NCBI GenBank assembly: GCA_965658445.1
Contig: CBFHSF010000007.1
Span: forward strand, 68,432-132,431
Origin: CBFHSF01 sp965658445
GTDB taxonomy: Bacteria > Bacteroidota > Bacteroidia > Flavobacteriales > Schleiferiaceae
Length of the DNA stretch: 64,000 nucleotides
Direction of reading: 5' to 3'
Positions 49,786 to 58,988 of the stretch are shown here, piece after piece. The notes under the pieces were generated by a model, which saw only the letters and a program-made list of their open reading frames with translations, searched no databases and was not told where the DNA came from. Numbering within the stretch: the stretch's first letter is position 1; every line of letters begins with the position of its first letter. The translations under genes and the position numbers were made by a program.

Positions 49786-50196
49786 CTATCGGAGAACGAC
49801 AATGGACCCTTTGTCTTCTACCGTGGTGACTTCTCCAGAAAATGAATTTTCGAAAGTAGCGTGGAGGGTCCACAGGTAAACGCCTTCGCGTACGCGCTGC
49901 CCATCGTAGTTTCCGTCCCAATATTCACTGATTCTATCGGTTTGGAAAACGAGGCGTCCCCATCGATCAAAAACCTTGAGGGTGTACGCCATAGGCATGC
50001 AATGTTCTGAGCTGCGAATGGTGAAAAGATCATTGACACCATCGTCATTGGGAGTAAATGCCTTGGGGGTAAACAGCGTACAGTTACCTCCTCTATTGCT
50101 TAGAGTGGTTTCCTTAGACTGTGCATTACTCGCCAAGGGCAAGGCTAAAAACAACAGTCCAATTATCCAGTTAGGTATGTGGCGCTTCAAAGGCAT
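49786..50196 (-). CDS. Small exported protein composed of a T9SS type B sorting domain
   Basis: A 136-residue protein: signal peptide (WIIGLLFLALPLASNAQ), about 15 residues of linker, then a complete gliding-motility-associated C-terminal domain (FTPKAFTPNDDGVNDLFTI ... YTLKVFDRWGRLVFQTD ... WDGNYDGQRVREGVYLWTL ... KGSIVVLR). Such domains normally sit at the end of large surface proteins; here almost nothing precedes it. Two Cys (about 39 and 66) could form a disulphide. Likely exported by T9SS, or else a remnant or adaptor. Confidence 0.88.
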   Translation of the reverse strand: MPLKRHIPNWIIGLLFLALPLASNAQSKETTLSNRGGNCTLFTPKAFTPNDDGVNDLFTIRSSEHCMPMAYTLKVFDRWGRLVFQTDRISEYWDGNYDGQRVREGVYLWTLHATFENSFSGEVTTVEDKGSIVVLR

Positions 50197-50297
50197 AGAA
50201 ACAAATATATCGTTTTAGACAACACAGCGCCAACTGAATTTCGATGGGTGGTGCAATAAAATGATTTTACGAGTGCCTTCGATGAGTTAGAGAACTC

Positions 50298-52796
50298 TTA
50301 AGGGCGGTCTGGAATGGTGTCCGGTTCCTCGTTTTCGAACGGCAATTCAAAGGTGTAATCCGGTTTTTTGGGTTTTTTGTCGTCGGGATCTTCTCCCTTT
50401 AACAGGTCGGAAAGCTCTTGGCCTTCATTGACAAATTCATCGCGGATTCCCTTGCCCATTCTCTTGGTGTCCAAACCGGTTTCGAGGTTGTCAATGGGAC
50501 CTTCCATCTTAAACCAAACGTAAGGCGTTCCCTTTCTGTCTTCCTCAATTATAAACTCATCGAAGTCCGCATTTTTCTTTTTCTTACTTCCAAGGGCATC
50601 CGAAAGTTTAAGGCGAATGGAGTAATCCAAGTAGTTTTCAAAGGTGTGAGTTCCTACAATGGAAAGGTCAAGGACGCTTGAGTTTATGGTCATTTCGGGC
50701 ACCTCTATGGTTCCTTTCTCTATGTGAATGTGGTTTTTGAGCTCGCTAAACGTCACGTTATTCAGCTCCTCCATGTCTGCGACCTGAGAGAGGTTCTCTA
50801 AGGGCTTGTAATTGACCAAAGAACCCTTGCGGATGACTACATCTGCATCGAGGGTGAGGGTGTTGGGCAAGAAGGCGTATTGCTCGTCGTGGGCAATGCT
50901 CATCTCCATGTCCGTGGTGAGTTTCCCCGTTAGGTTTTTATGCGAAAGGGCGTCCTGTCCAAAGTCATCAAAATCTCTAAAGAGTTGATGAATGTCTATC
51001 CCGGTAAAATTCCCCTTGGTCCACAAGGTAGATTGAGGCTGACTCATGTGGTAGCTAAACTTTCCGTAGACTCCGCCGTCTAGCGTTCTAAATCGGATGT
51101 CATTCCCTTGAATCCTTGGGCCTTTTTCCGACCAAACCCTTCCCGTAAGGCTTTTACCCATCAGTTTATTGAGCGTAAATTTATCCACGTGCATTTGAAC
51201 AGAGAAGTCAAAGGGGAACTCTTCGGATTGAGCAGCCGTTTTGTCGTCATCAGAGAACGAAGAAAAATCCCAAGTCATGAGTTCCTCCAGAGAAATCAGG
51301 TCGGACTTCAGGGTGGTTTCAAATTTCATCCGCCCGGTGTTCAAGGCGTTTTTCACTTTTCCGGAGAGTTGGAAAGCGCTTTTGGGTGTGGCTATTTCCA
51401 TGCGATCAACAGACAAATCCCCTGTGGACATCAAACGCACAGAGCCGTCCATACGAGTAAATTCTATACCGGATTCGGGAATGATCCAACTGGCGTTTTG
51501 CAATGCCAGTTCACCCGATAAGAAAGCGTTGATCAATCCCTTTTCGGGAATTTCTTCAAAGTTCTTAAAGCGTTGTACTATGGAAAAATTTCCCACAATG
51601 GAACCCGAAGCAGATTCCACTAAATCTTGGGATACCCATTTGAGGACTTCACCAAATTTGGCGTCCAAATCACCGTCAATTCTGATGGTGGGAGAGGCGA
51701 AGTTTTCTATGGAAATATTCCCCGCAATGTCTCCGGTTTGGGTAGAGGCTGTAAGGTTTTGGATGCGAAGCGCACTAGACTTTTGATTGCCTCTTTTTCC
51801 ATTGGTAAAATTCGCCGTAAAAGCAATTTTAGACAGTTGAAAGGGAATTTGAGACATGGCAAAATCAGCCCCAGTGACAGAGGCGTCTGCCTCAATTCGT
51901 ATGGGTTGATCCCCTTTTTGACTGATGGCCAAAGCAATATTGGTTTGTCCGTGGATGTTAAACCCTTCTTTTTCCGGAAAGAAGGCAGAGGGTATGGTTT
52001 TAATCACCTTGTCTATGGGAAGGTCATTTCCAGAAAAGTTCCACTGATTTTTATTTTCGACCACTAGGCCTTCAAAGGCGAAGGGAACTCCGGATAGATT
52101 GAACAATCCACCAGAAATAGAAAAGGTATCGGGTTGTACACTTAAGGTGAATTCTGAGGCAAAATCGCGCTTTCTAAACAAGGTCAATCCCCCTGATTTT
52201 AGATTGCGGATTTGACCTTCAATAGAAGTTGCCGCATAAAAGATATCTCCTTGGTAATATCCGCTGATGTCCAAGTTTGGAAGTTGAGTAGCGATGCTGA
52301 GTTCTATGGGACGGTCCTCGTAAATAAGTCTTAGGTTATCACTTTTAAAGTTGGGAAAAGAGAATTTGGAATCGCTCCGGGTAGTGTCAGAAGACTCCTT
52401 CCAAAAGTGAAAGTTGTCCTTTTCGTTTTCCAATCTTTTGATGTGGACATATCCATCTTTTACCTCAACGGTTTGGAGTGTATAGTCCTTTCGAATCAAA
52501 TCCCAAATGGAAAATTTAAAAAACACCTCTTGGAAAGCAAACAGTGTATCCGTTGGATTTTCTGTAACCTCCATGCAATAAACGTCTTCAAAGTAGACGG
52601 AAGCATTGGGAAAAGACTCTATAAAGGTAAGGTCTATGGTACGGACGGAAATCTCCGCTTGAACGTTAGCATTGATTTGCGCCGTCACCACATCAATTAC
52701 CGCTTGCTTGTTGTACTTGAGAAAGAATACAGAACCCGTGAAAAGAATGGCTAAAACCAAAAAAGTCCAGGCCAAAATTCTTTTGATAATTCTCAT
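50298..52796 (-). CDS. AsmA-like family protein
   Basis: An 832-residue envelope protein: one N-terminal membrane helix (ILAWTFLVLAILFTGSVFFLK), then a long repetitive beta-rich region. The C-terminal AsmA_2-like domain (about 560-770) includes LTGKLTTDMEMSIAHDEQYAF, LVNYKPLENLSQVADMEELNNVTF and KGTIEVPEMTINSSVLDLSIVGTH. AsmA-like proteins form hydrophobic grooves between membranes and are linked to phospholipid transport to the outer membrane. Ends in a charged, Pro-rich tail. Monocistronic. Confidence 0.9.
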   Translation of the reverse strand: MRIIKRILAWTFLVLAILFTGSVFFLKYNKQAVIDVVTAQINANVQAEISVRTIDLTFIESFPNASVYFEDVYCMEVTENPTDTLFAFQEVFFKFSIWDLIRKDYTLQTVEVKDGYVHIKRLENEKDNFHFWKESSDTTRSDSKFSFPNFKSDNLRLIYEDRPIELSIATQLPNLDISGYYQGDIFYAATSIEGQIRNLKSGGLTLFRKRDFASEFTLSVQPDTFSISGGLFNLSGVPFAFEGLVVENKNQWNFSGNDLPIDKVIKTIPSAFFPEKEGFNIHGQTNIALAISQKGDQPIRIEADASVTGADFAMSQIPFQLSKIAFTANFTNGKRGNQKSSALRIQNLTASTQTGDIAGNISIENFASPTIRIDGDLDAKFGEVLKWVSQDLVESASGSIVGNFSIVQRFKNFEEIPEKGLINAFLSGELALQNASWIIPESGIEFTRMDGSVRLMSTGDLSVDRMEIATPKSAFQLSGKVKNALNTGRMKFETTLKSDLISLEELMTWDFSSFSDDDKTAAQSEEFPFDFSVQMHVDKFTLNKLMGKSLTGRVWSEKGPRIQGNDIRFRTLDGGVYGKFSYHMSQPQSTLWTKGNFTGIDIHQLFRDFDDFGQDALSHKNLTGKLTTDMEMSIAHDEQYAFLPNTLTLDADVVIRKGSLVNYKPLENLSQVADMEELNNVTFSELKNHIHIEKGTIEVPEMTINSSVLDLSIVGTHTFENYLDYSIRLKLSDALGSKKKKNADFDEFIIEEDRKGTPYVWFKMEGPIDNLETGLDTKRMGKGIRDEFVNEGQELSDLLKGEDPDDKKPKKPDYTFELPFENEEPDTIPDRP

Positions 52797-52869
52797 GTTA
52801 CTCTGCGTTCTCTTGGGGTTTATAGGAGCGGTTAACTAGCAGTAAAAACGAATTTAGGCAATTTCTATT

Positions 52870-53868
52870 TTACTGCATTTTTAGGAATTTCAATTCCTTT
52901 TCGTCCAAGACGCGGTAGTCTCCTCTTTTGAGGTTTTTCTTGGTAAGTCCAGCAAAAATCGTTCGGTCCAATTTGATGACTTCATATCCAAGGTGTTTGA
53001 ATATGCGTCTTACAATTCGGTTTTTGCCCGAGTGAATTTCTATACCCACCTGTGTTCTGTCCGTCTCGTCTATGTAAGAAACGGCATCAGGCTGAATAAA
53101 TCCATCTTCTAATTCTAGCCCTGCAGCAATTTTTTCTATATCGCCGTAGCTAACTTTTTTGTCTGTGGTAACGTGGTATATTTTGCGAGCCCCGTGGCTG
53201 GGGTGAGTTAATTTCTTGGCCAAGTCACCGTCGTTGGTAAACAGTAAAACACCGGTGGTCGCTCTGTCCAATCTTCCAACGGGGTAGATGCGTTCTTTTA
53301 CTGCTTTGCCCACAAGGTCCATAACGGTTTTACGAGCCTTGGGGTCGTCCATGGTGGTGATGAAGCCCTTGGGTTTGTTGAGTAAAACGTATACTTTTCT
53401 CTCGGCTTTTAGCAAGGTACCGTTGTAGCGAACTTGGTCTTTGGTGGGGTCCACCTTGTGGCCCATTTCGGTAACCACTTCGCCATTTACAGAAACCAAA
53501 CCGGTGCGGATGAGTTCATCGGCTTCACGGCGTGAACACACTCCAGAGTTTGACAAGAACTTGTTGAGGCGAACGGATGTTTCTGCTCCCATCAATTGCT
53601 CGGCGCCTTTGTGCTTGGGGCTATAGAATCTCTTGCCCTGAACTTTCGTTCCTCCGCGGTAGTGGATCTTTTTCTTTTTCGCAGGGCCTTTGCGGTCGTC
53701 AGAAGGGCCTTCTTCTGGAGCGTCCATCCATGGCTTACCCTCGGCGGCACGACGTTGATTTATGCGCTTGTTTTCTGCCTTTCTAGCAGAATTTCTCCCG
53801 AAGTTTTTTCCGCTGTTGGAGCGACCTCTTCCCGAGCTCGATGAGCCTCCTCTTCTTGACCTGTTCAT
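52870..53868 (-). CDS. rRNA pseudouridine synthase (RluB/RsuA family) with basic N-terminal extension
   Basis: A 332-residue enzyme. The first about 90 residues are disordered and Arg/Ser/Gly/Lys-rich (e.g. RRGGSSSSGRGRSN). An S4 RNA-binding domain follows (VRLNKFLSNSGVCSRREADELI). The catalytic domain has VYVLLNKPKGFITTMDDP, the catalytic Asp in YPVGRLDRATTGVLLFTNDGDLAKKLTHP and HSGKNRIVRRIFKHLGYEV. The long basic extension is common in Bacteroidota. I start at the ATG 53868 (MNRSRRGG) instead of a TTG 24 nt upstream. Confidence 0.94.
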   Translation of the reverse strand: MNRSRRGGSSSSGRGRSNSGKNFGRNSARKAENKRINQRRAAEGKPWMDAPEEGPSDDRKGPAKKKKIHYRGGTKVQGKRFYSPKHKGAEQLMGAETSVRLNKFLSNSGVCSRREADELIRTGLVSVNGEVVTEMGHKVDPTKDQVRYNGTLLKAERKVYVLLNKPKGFITTMDDPKARKTVMDLVGKAVKERIYPVGRLDRATTGVLLFTNDGDLAKKLTHPSHGARKIYHVTTDKKVSYGDIEKIAAGLELEDGFIQPDAVSYIDETDRTQVGIEIHSGKNRIVRRIFKHLGYEVIKLDRTIFAGLTKKNLKRGDYRVLDEKELKFLKMQ

Positions 53869-53930
53869 TCCCCTGTATGGTTTAGTTTGCAAAGGTAGTG
53901 AGGAAAAATCACTTCCTATTGACTCTTACA

Positions 53931-53962
53931 AAAAAAGGCCGGTCAATGACCAGCCTTTTCAA
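53931..53962. terminator. Terminator-like hairpin between an outer membrane protein and the pseudouridine synthase genes
   Basis: AAAAAGGC-GGTCA pairs with TGACC-GCCTTTT (with two bulged bases), A- and T-runs on the two sides. It lies after the leftward outer membrane protein gene at 53983. Confidence 0.7.
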
Positions 53963-53982
53963 ATTGTTTTCTTTTCCGAGGA

Positions 53983-54420
53983 TTATCCTCCAAAGTTCCA
54001 ACGTGCGTTTAAACCGAAAGAGTTGGCCCCAAATTCTGTCTGCTCGAAGATCCAGAAGGTCGGACGCCAATCAATTCCCAGTACGATAGGTACGCCGTTA
54101 AATCGATATTCTAATCCTACTTCACCCGCGGCACCGAGCCAGAAATCGTTTCCGATGTAAGAGGTAAGACCTGCACCGATGTACCAGTTAAAGGCTTCTC
54201 CTCCAAGAGGTTTGTATAAAAAGTCCCATAGCACATCAACGCCTACAGCACTGTTGTAAAAACCAAGGTCCGCGTGAATTCTGTTGGGACCATTTCCAAA
54301 GACCCCGTCAATAGCAGCACCGCCACCTCCGTTAACGCCTCCAAAGCGAATTCCGACCTCTTGAGCACTCAATGTGCCCATTGCAAATACTGCAAAAAAT
54401 ACTAGTAAAACTTTTTTCAT
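53983..54420 (-). CDS. Small outer membrane beta-barrel-like protein
   Basis: A 145-residue exported protein: signal peptide MKKVLLVFFAVFAMGTLSAQ, then short amphipathic strands (VGIRFGGVNGGGGAAIDGVF, NRIHADLGFYNSAVGVDVLWDF, FNWYIGAGLTSYIG, FWLGAAGEVGLEYRF, FGANSFGLNARWNFGG). Gly- and aromatic-rich, with a terminal aromatic residue near the end. It is like many small Bacteroidota barrel proteins of unknown role. Monocistronic. Confidence 0.82.
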   Translation of the reverse strand: MKKVLLVFFAVFAMGTLSAQEVGIRFGGVNGGGGAAIDGVFGNGPNRIHADLGFYNSAVGVDVLWDFLYKPLGGEAFNWYIGAGLTSYIGNDFWLGAAGEVGLEYRFNGVPIVLGIDWRPTFWIFEQTEFGANSFGLNARWNFGG

Positions 54421-54557
54421 GTTAAGCTTATTTGGTTGTTAATGTTATAATCCTGATTGGATAGGGACAATTTCCATAAAATTTTTCCAAATCCCAATTT
54501 TGTGAGAAAAAATTTACACGCAATCACATCGATTGCCGATGGTTTTGGTTGTATTAA

Positions 54558-55720
54558 CTAATACTTCAAGGTGAAATTATCCACCTCCAAGTTAGAACCA
54601 ACCGCTCCCTTAAAGAAATCCCCTTCAAAACTGGAAGTAAAGAGGACGGATATATGGGTAACGGATTCAGAACCATCTCCCCAAATTTCTCCAGGCTGCG
54701 GTTGTGCGTANNNNNNNNNNNNNNNNNNNNNNNNNNNNNNNNNNNNNNNNNNNNNNNNNNNNNNNNNNNNNNNNNNNNNNNNNNNNNNNNNNNNNNNNNN
54801 NNNNNNNTAGTCATACCATGGGTGACCAGGATCTAAGGGGCCATATTCAATGGGCACATTTACGGTGGTCCAACTTTGTACTACATCATCGGAACGGAAC
54901 CATGCCGTTCCCACGCGTTTGGTCTGTGATCCCGAGCGGTCTTCTAGCAAGAGGTAAATATCGCATTGATCAGAATAGGCTAGGGGTTGTCCATCGGCAT
55001 CCTCATTGCTCGGGCCTGGCTCGTATGTGTATTGAAAGGTCATGGATTGCGGTCTGCCGGCAAAGGCAACTCCCAAGTCAATATTTGATCGGGGATCGTT
55101 AATACTGGGAAGCCTTCGGTGAATTTCCCAGTAAACAATGTTGCAGCAGCCAGTCTTACGAGTGCAGGTGCCGCCATAGTTTCCAGGCGAGCTGCTGTAG
55201 AATCTCCCTTGGGTAATGGGGTTGCATTAGGGTTACCACCGCCAAGTGCCAATCCGCGATTGGCAGTTCCCCATATTGTGGTTTCTTTGGATTCTCCAGG
55301 TTGATCGTAAGTGTTTCTAGAAGTCGTTTCTGAATACCACAATTCAAAGGAAGCGTTGTCCAGTTGAGGTTGCGCTCCTGAGCGCACTTCGGACACTTGG
55401 TAAAGGGCAATGTCTCCATTTTCTGCCGTTACCGCATAGGTTACGGGCGAACTAAAATCTTGAGTAACTCCAGCCCCCGGGTTCACAGTAGAAAAGTTGG
55501 AGTGCGATATTTCTGAGGGGGTTAGATTAAAGTCAGTGGTGTTCTCTGGCATGGGAACCACGATTGTTAGACTGTCTTGGTCAATTAGCGTATTACCATT
55601 CTGTCCCTGTATGGAAAAGCTCATTATTTGATTTCTGTACGACAAACCGAATTGGTCTTCCTTTACGCAAGATACGCCAACAGCTATAAGTAGGGTGATA
55701 AGAAATATTGAACGCTTCAT
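54558..55720 (-). pseudogene. PCMD-domain lipoprotein gene with a -1 frameshift and an N run
   Basis: The 5' part (ATG 55720) gives a lipoprotein (lipobox VGVSC) with Ig-like and linker segments and the PCMD start (LDNASFELWYSETT ... GTANRGLALGGGNPN). At a CCC run (plus-strand GGG, 55106-55108) the frame is lost. Adding one C restores TEGFPSINDPRSNIDLGVAFAGRPQS, then the PCMD core (MTFQYTYEPGPSNEDADGQP, FEGDFFKGAVGSNLEVDNFTLKY). The N run (54711-54807) collapses to WYDYAQ when a 2-nt overlap is merged. PCMD (putative carbohydrate metabolism domain) is a Bacteroidota surface domain. Either an assembly error or real decay. Confidence 0.8.
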
Positions 55721-56418
55721 TAGGAGGGAAAATAAAAAGTGACCCCTACAAAAAGGGTTAATAAATTGATTTTAAAATCCACATTGTTGCTCACAATTCT
55801 AGAAGGATTGTTGGTGTCGCCATTGGTCACGGACTCCGTAACGGAACTATTGAGTCCCAGAAGGGAAGTCCCCACTTCCACAGAAAGACCTTCATTGATA
55901 AAGGCGGCTATTCCAGGCTGCAGTCCCAAAGTGAAATCATAGGATATACTCGTAACTCTGTTGATGTCCGAAGGAGTTTCTACCTGCCGTACGGAGGATC
56001 CATATTTAAATTCAAAATACGTCTCATTAAACAACATAAACCTTCCGTCTCCCAGTGGACGATAGTTTCTAATAAAGGGAGCAACACCATAATTGATGGA
56101 CCGCGACTCATCGATTACGGGTTGATTGTCGTTTTGGTATCTGAGGTCAGAGTTTCTCTCTTCAAAGACAAAAAACCTCCAACGGCAAAATTGTCTTTGA
56201 TGAAGTAACCAGAACGCAAGGTAATGTCCCAATTAAAAAAGTTTTGCGTTGTTCAAAGGTCTGGATAATAGAAACTTCATTTTCTCCTTCCTTTTGGTTG
56301 ACGGAAAAGGTGGTGCTCAAAAGGACCTGTCCCTTTTCTGTGGGGTGACTTGTAAATTCATATTGTGCCATAAGTCCAAAGGACAAAAGAAAAGAATGGC
56401 TGAGAATAAGATCTTCAT
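55720..56418 (-). pseudogene. Outer membrane barrel protein gene with three single-base deletions
   Basis: From ATG 56418 the signal peptide reads MKILFSAILFF, then loses frame at a T4 run (plus strand 56385-56388). The next part (LSFGLMAQYEFTSHPTEKG ... FEQRKT) loses frame at a T6 run (56235-56240), and the next (FFNWDITLRSGYFIKDNFAVGG) at another T6 run (56170-56175). The rest is open to 55720 (FVFEERNSDLRYQNDNQP ... LLTLFVGVTFYFPS). One added T at each run restores one continuous barrel protein of about 233 residues. Its TAA overlaps the ATG of the PCMD gene. Sequencing error or genuine decay. Confidence 0.8.
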
Positions 56419-56522
56419 TAGCAACAGTGCAAGATTGATTGTCACATTAAAGGGCTCATTACCAAGGATAAAGAACAAAATTTTTGAGGCATTTGTTATC
56501 AAAGTAAAAAATCGTTTACAAC

Positions 56523-56747
56523 ATGGAAAATATTAAGTTCCCCATTGCCTTTGCTACTATCTACCTCTTTGTTTACGCGGCACTCTGTGGATTTGATTCT
56601 ACATTTTCCATTGCGGTGTTTATGTTTTCTCTCAGTCCAATCCCCGTGATTTACATGGTCTATCAAGTTCTTACCAAAGGAGTGGAGAGTAAGAAAACTT
56701 TTTCTGACTACTTTTATGACGATTTAGACCAAAAGAGAAACCATTAA
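56523..56747 (+). CDS. Small two-helix membrane protein (74 aa)
   Basis: A 74-residue hypothetical: MENIKFPIAFATIYLFVYAALC and FSIAVFMFSLSPIPVIYMVYQVL form two membrane helices, then a charged tail (ESKKTFSDYFYDDLDQKRNH). The C-terminal pattern resembles small hypothetical proteins common in Flavobacteriia. It is 34 nt before the RND-type gene on the same strand and may be cotranscribed with it. Function unknown. Confidence 0.7.
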   Translation: MENIKFPIAFATIYLFVYAALCGFDSTFSIAVFMFSLSPIPVIYMVYQVLTKGVESKKTFSDYFYDDLDQKRNH

Positions 56748-56781
56748 ATCCGAATCCACCTCCAAGAACACTCTACTCTTT

Positions 56782-58959
56782 ATGCTATTAACCCTCCAGA
56801 AGTACAAGAATCTCCTTCTGGCTCTCCTCCTTGTGATTACCGTCGTGGTGTCTCCGGGAGTTCAGAGAGCGGTACAAATCAATAATTCCCTGGATATTTG
56901 GTTTTTGGAGGAGTCTCCAGAAATGCAACAATACCGCAGTTTCCAAAATCAATTTGGAGGAGACGAGTCTTTAATTATCGTTTTGAGAGACCATGCGGGG
57001 ATTCTCACTCCAGACAATATTTCGGTTTTGACTCATTTGAGTGCGGAATTAAAGGAAATGCCAGAGGTGGACTTGATAAAGGGTATGATTCAGGCAGAAG
57101 AATTGAAAAAGGGAACATTTGGACCGTATTCCGTTCCCATTTTATCCCAAGGTCACACTCGTGAAAAGTTGCAATCACAGGTTCGCGAAAACCAAGAAGC
57201 CATGAGCTTATGGCTTTCCGAGGATCAAACCACAACCCAAATGTGGGTGCAATTAACCCGAACTCCCAACATGGATGCGCAAAGAGGAGAAATCATTGCG
57301 AAAATTAGAGAGACCGTTTCTCCTTATCGCGAGGATTTTTCTGTTTTTCTGGGGGGTGTTGGAGTTATTTTTGAGGGATTAAACACACTCTCTCGAGAAG
57401 ACTTTGCCAAGTTCTTGGGCGCTGCCTATTTACTGGTGGTATTGCTGATGATTTTAATTTTCAGGAGGTTTTCCTATGTGTTATACGTGTTGGCCGTCAT
57501 TGGTTTTTCTACCTATTTGACCCTAGGACTATATGGAACCCTCGGGTTAAGACTCAATTTAATGTCGACGCTCATTCCGTTGATCATTTCCATTTTGGGT
57601 TTGTTGGACGTTATCCATATTCTCAATGAGAAAATTTATTACCAAAACAATCACCAAGAACTGACGGGAGTAGAAGCTCTACAACGCGTTTGGAAGCCCT
57701 GTCTATTTACCACGCTGACTACCATGGCAGGTTTCTTGGCGGTATCATTTACCAGTCTTCCTGTACTTCAAAGTTTTGGTTTGTTTACCGCTTTGGGCAT
57801 TTTTATGTGTCTGATTTTTTCCTTCTTTTTTGGGCTTTTCTTCGTCACAAATCTAAAGCCCGCTCCGTCTCCTGTGGTCTCCATGGAAAAGCTTCACGGA
57901 TTCCTACAGCACAATCAAAAGGCCCTGAGAGTGGGGATGTTACTTTTGGTTTTGGGGTTTGCTTGGGGCATTCAATACGTTGTGGTAGACACTGAGACCC
58001 TGCACTATTTACCGGATGATCACGAGGTAGTAACCGATCACGATTCTATTTTGGAATATTGGGGACCCTACATGCCTTTTGAAATGACCTTGTCCACAGG
58101 AAATGGCATTGAGGATCCCAATGTTTTTTCTGCAGGAATTGCCTTTGATGAATGGATGGATTCCGTTCCTCAGGTGGCGCATAGCATAAGCGTTTTTTCT
58201 ATTGTGGAAGAAAACCTCAGTCTGCGCCAGATGCCCAGTAGTCTCTTTCTAGGCCAAATGGAGAGTTTGTATCCCAAAGCCTATAGCCGACTCGTAACAC
58301 CCGATCAAAAGATTGCCAGAATCACCGCATTCGGAAGTTTAGAATCCGCTTCTTCGGTTAAAGAAACGGCGGATTGGATTTTGGCCAAGGGTCAAAGATT
58401 TTTTCCAAAAGGCTCCACTCTTAAAGCTGCTGGTTACTTACCTCTTTACGGTGGTGTTGCCAACAAAATTACCGAGGGTCAAATCAAGAGTTTGGGATTG
58501 GCCTTGGCGTTTATCTTCCTTCTCGTCTGGGCGTTTTTCAAAAAAATCAAATGGGCTTTTATCGTGTTGATTACCAACATCATTCCTGTGATTGCTCTGT
58601 TTGGAACCATGGGTTGGTTGGGTATCCCCTTTGATTTGGCAACCATTTCTATCGCTGCAATAGGATTGAGCTTTTGTATTGATGACAGTCTACACTTTAT
58701 CTACGGTTTTTCTCAATATGCCCAAAAGTATCCTTCCGATTCCTCCAGTCTGTCCTACAAACGAGCCTTTTTAAAAGTGGGGTACGCCATTTTGATTTCC
58801 AGTGCGATTTTGTTTTTGGGATATTCTATTCTGCTGGGAGGACAGCTTAAAACGGTGGTGTTATTTGGTGGATTACTCGCCCAAATGATTGCCATGGCAT
58901 TGCTTTCCCAATGGATTGTGTTTCCTTGGTTGTTGCGAGTTTTTGAAGTCAAGAAATAA
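56782..58959 (+). CDS. RND superfamily (MMPL/SSD-type) exporter
   Basis: A 725-residue inner membrane protein with twelve helices in two repeats (1+5 and 1+5) and two periplasmic loops (about 40-200 and 400-560). The segment LYGTLGLRLNLMSTLIPLIISILGLLDVIHI and its C-terminal counterpart LATISIAAIGLSFCIDDSLHFIYGF carry the charged residues typical of RND proton relay (Asp-Asp-Ser-His in the second). Of the MMPL/patched-like branch, which exports lipids or hydrophobic molecules; substrate unknown. Confidence 0.9.
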   Translation: MLLTLQKYKNLLLALLLVITVVVSPGVQRAVQINNSLDIWFLEESPEMQQYRSFQNQFGGDESLIIVLRDHAGILTPDNISVLTHLSAELKEMPEVDLIKGMIQAEELKKGTFGPYSVPILSQGHTREKLQSQVRENQEAMSLWLSEDQTTTQMWVQLTRTPNMDAQRGEIIAKIRETVSPYREDFSVFLGGVGVIFEGLNTLSREDFAKFLGAAYLLVVLLMILIFRRFSYVLYVLAVIGFSTYLTLGLYGTLGLRLNLMSTLIPLIISILGLLDVIHILNEKIYYQNNHQELTGVEALQRVWKPCLFTTLTTMAGFLAVSFTSLPVLQSFGLFTALGIFMCLIFSFFFGLFFVTNLKPAPSPVVSMEKLHGFLQHNQKALRVGMLLLVLGFAWGIQYVVVDTETLHYLPDDHEVVTDHDSILEYWGPYMPFEMTLSTGNGIEDPNVFSAGIAFDEWMDSVPQVAHSISVFSIVEENLSLRQMPSSLFLGQMESLYPKAYSRLVTPDQKIARITAFGSLESASSVKETADWILAKGQRFFPKGSTLKAAGYLPLYGGVANKITEGQIKSLGLALAFIFLLVWAFFKKIKWAFIVLITNIIPVIALFGTMGWLGIPFDLATISIAAIGLSFCIDDSLHFIYGFSQYAQKYPSDSSSLSYKRAFLKVGYAILISSAILFLGYSILLGGQLKTVVLFGGLLAQMIAMALLSQWIVFPWLLRVFEVKK

Positions 58960-58988
58960 GGGGGCGTAAAACAGTACAGCCTATAGTT

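Noticed and set aside
55720..56418. Programmed frameshifting or phase variation in the barrel gene
   Set aside because: Three separate shifts at T4-T6 runs would all have to be read through; the runs are short and there is no slippery heptamer with a downstream structure. Error or decay is more likely.
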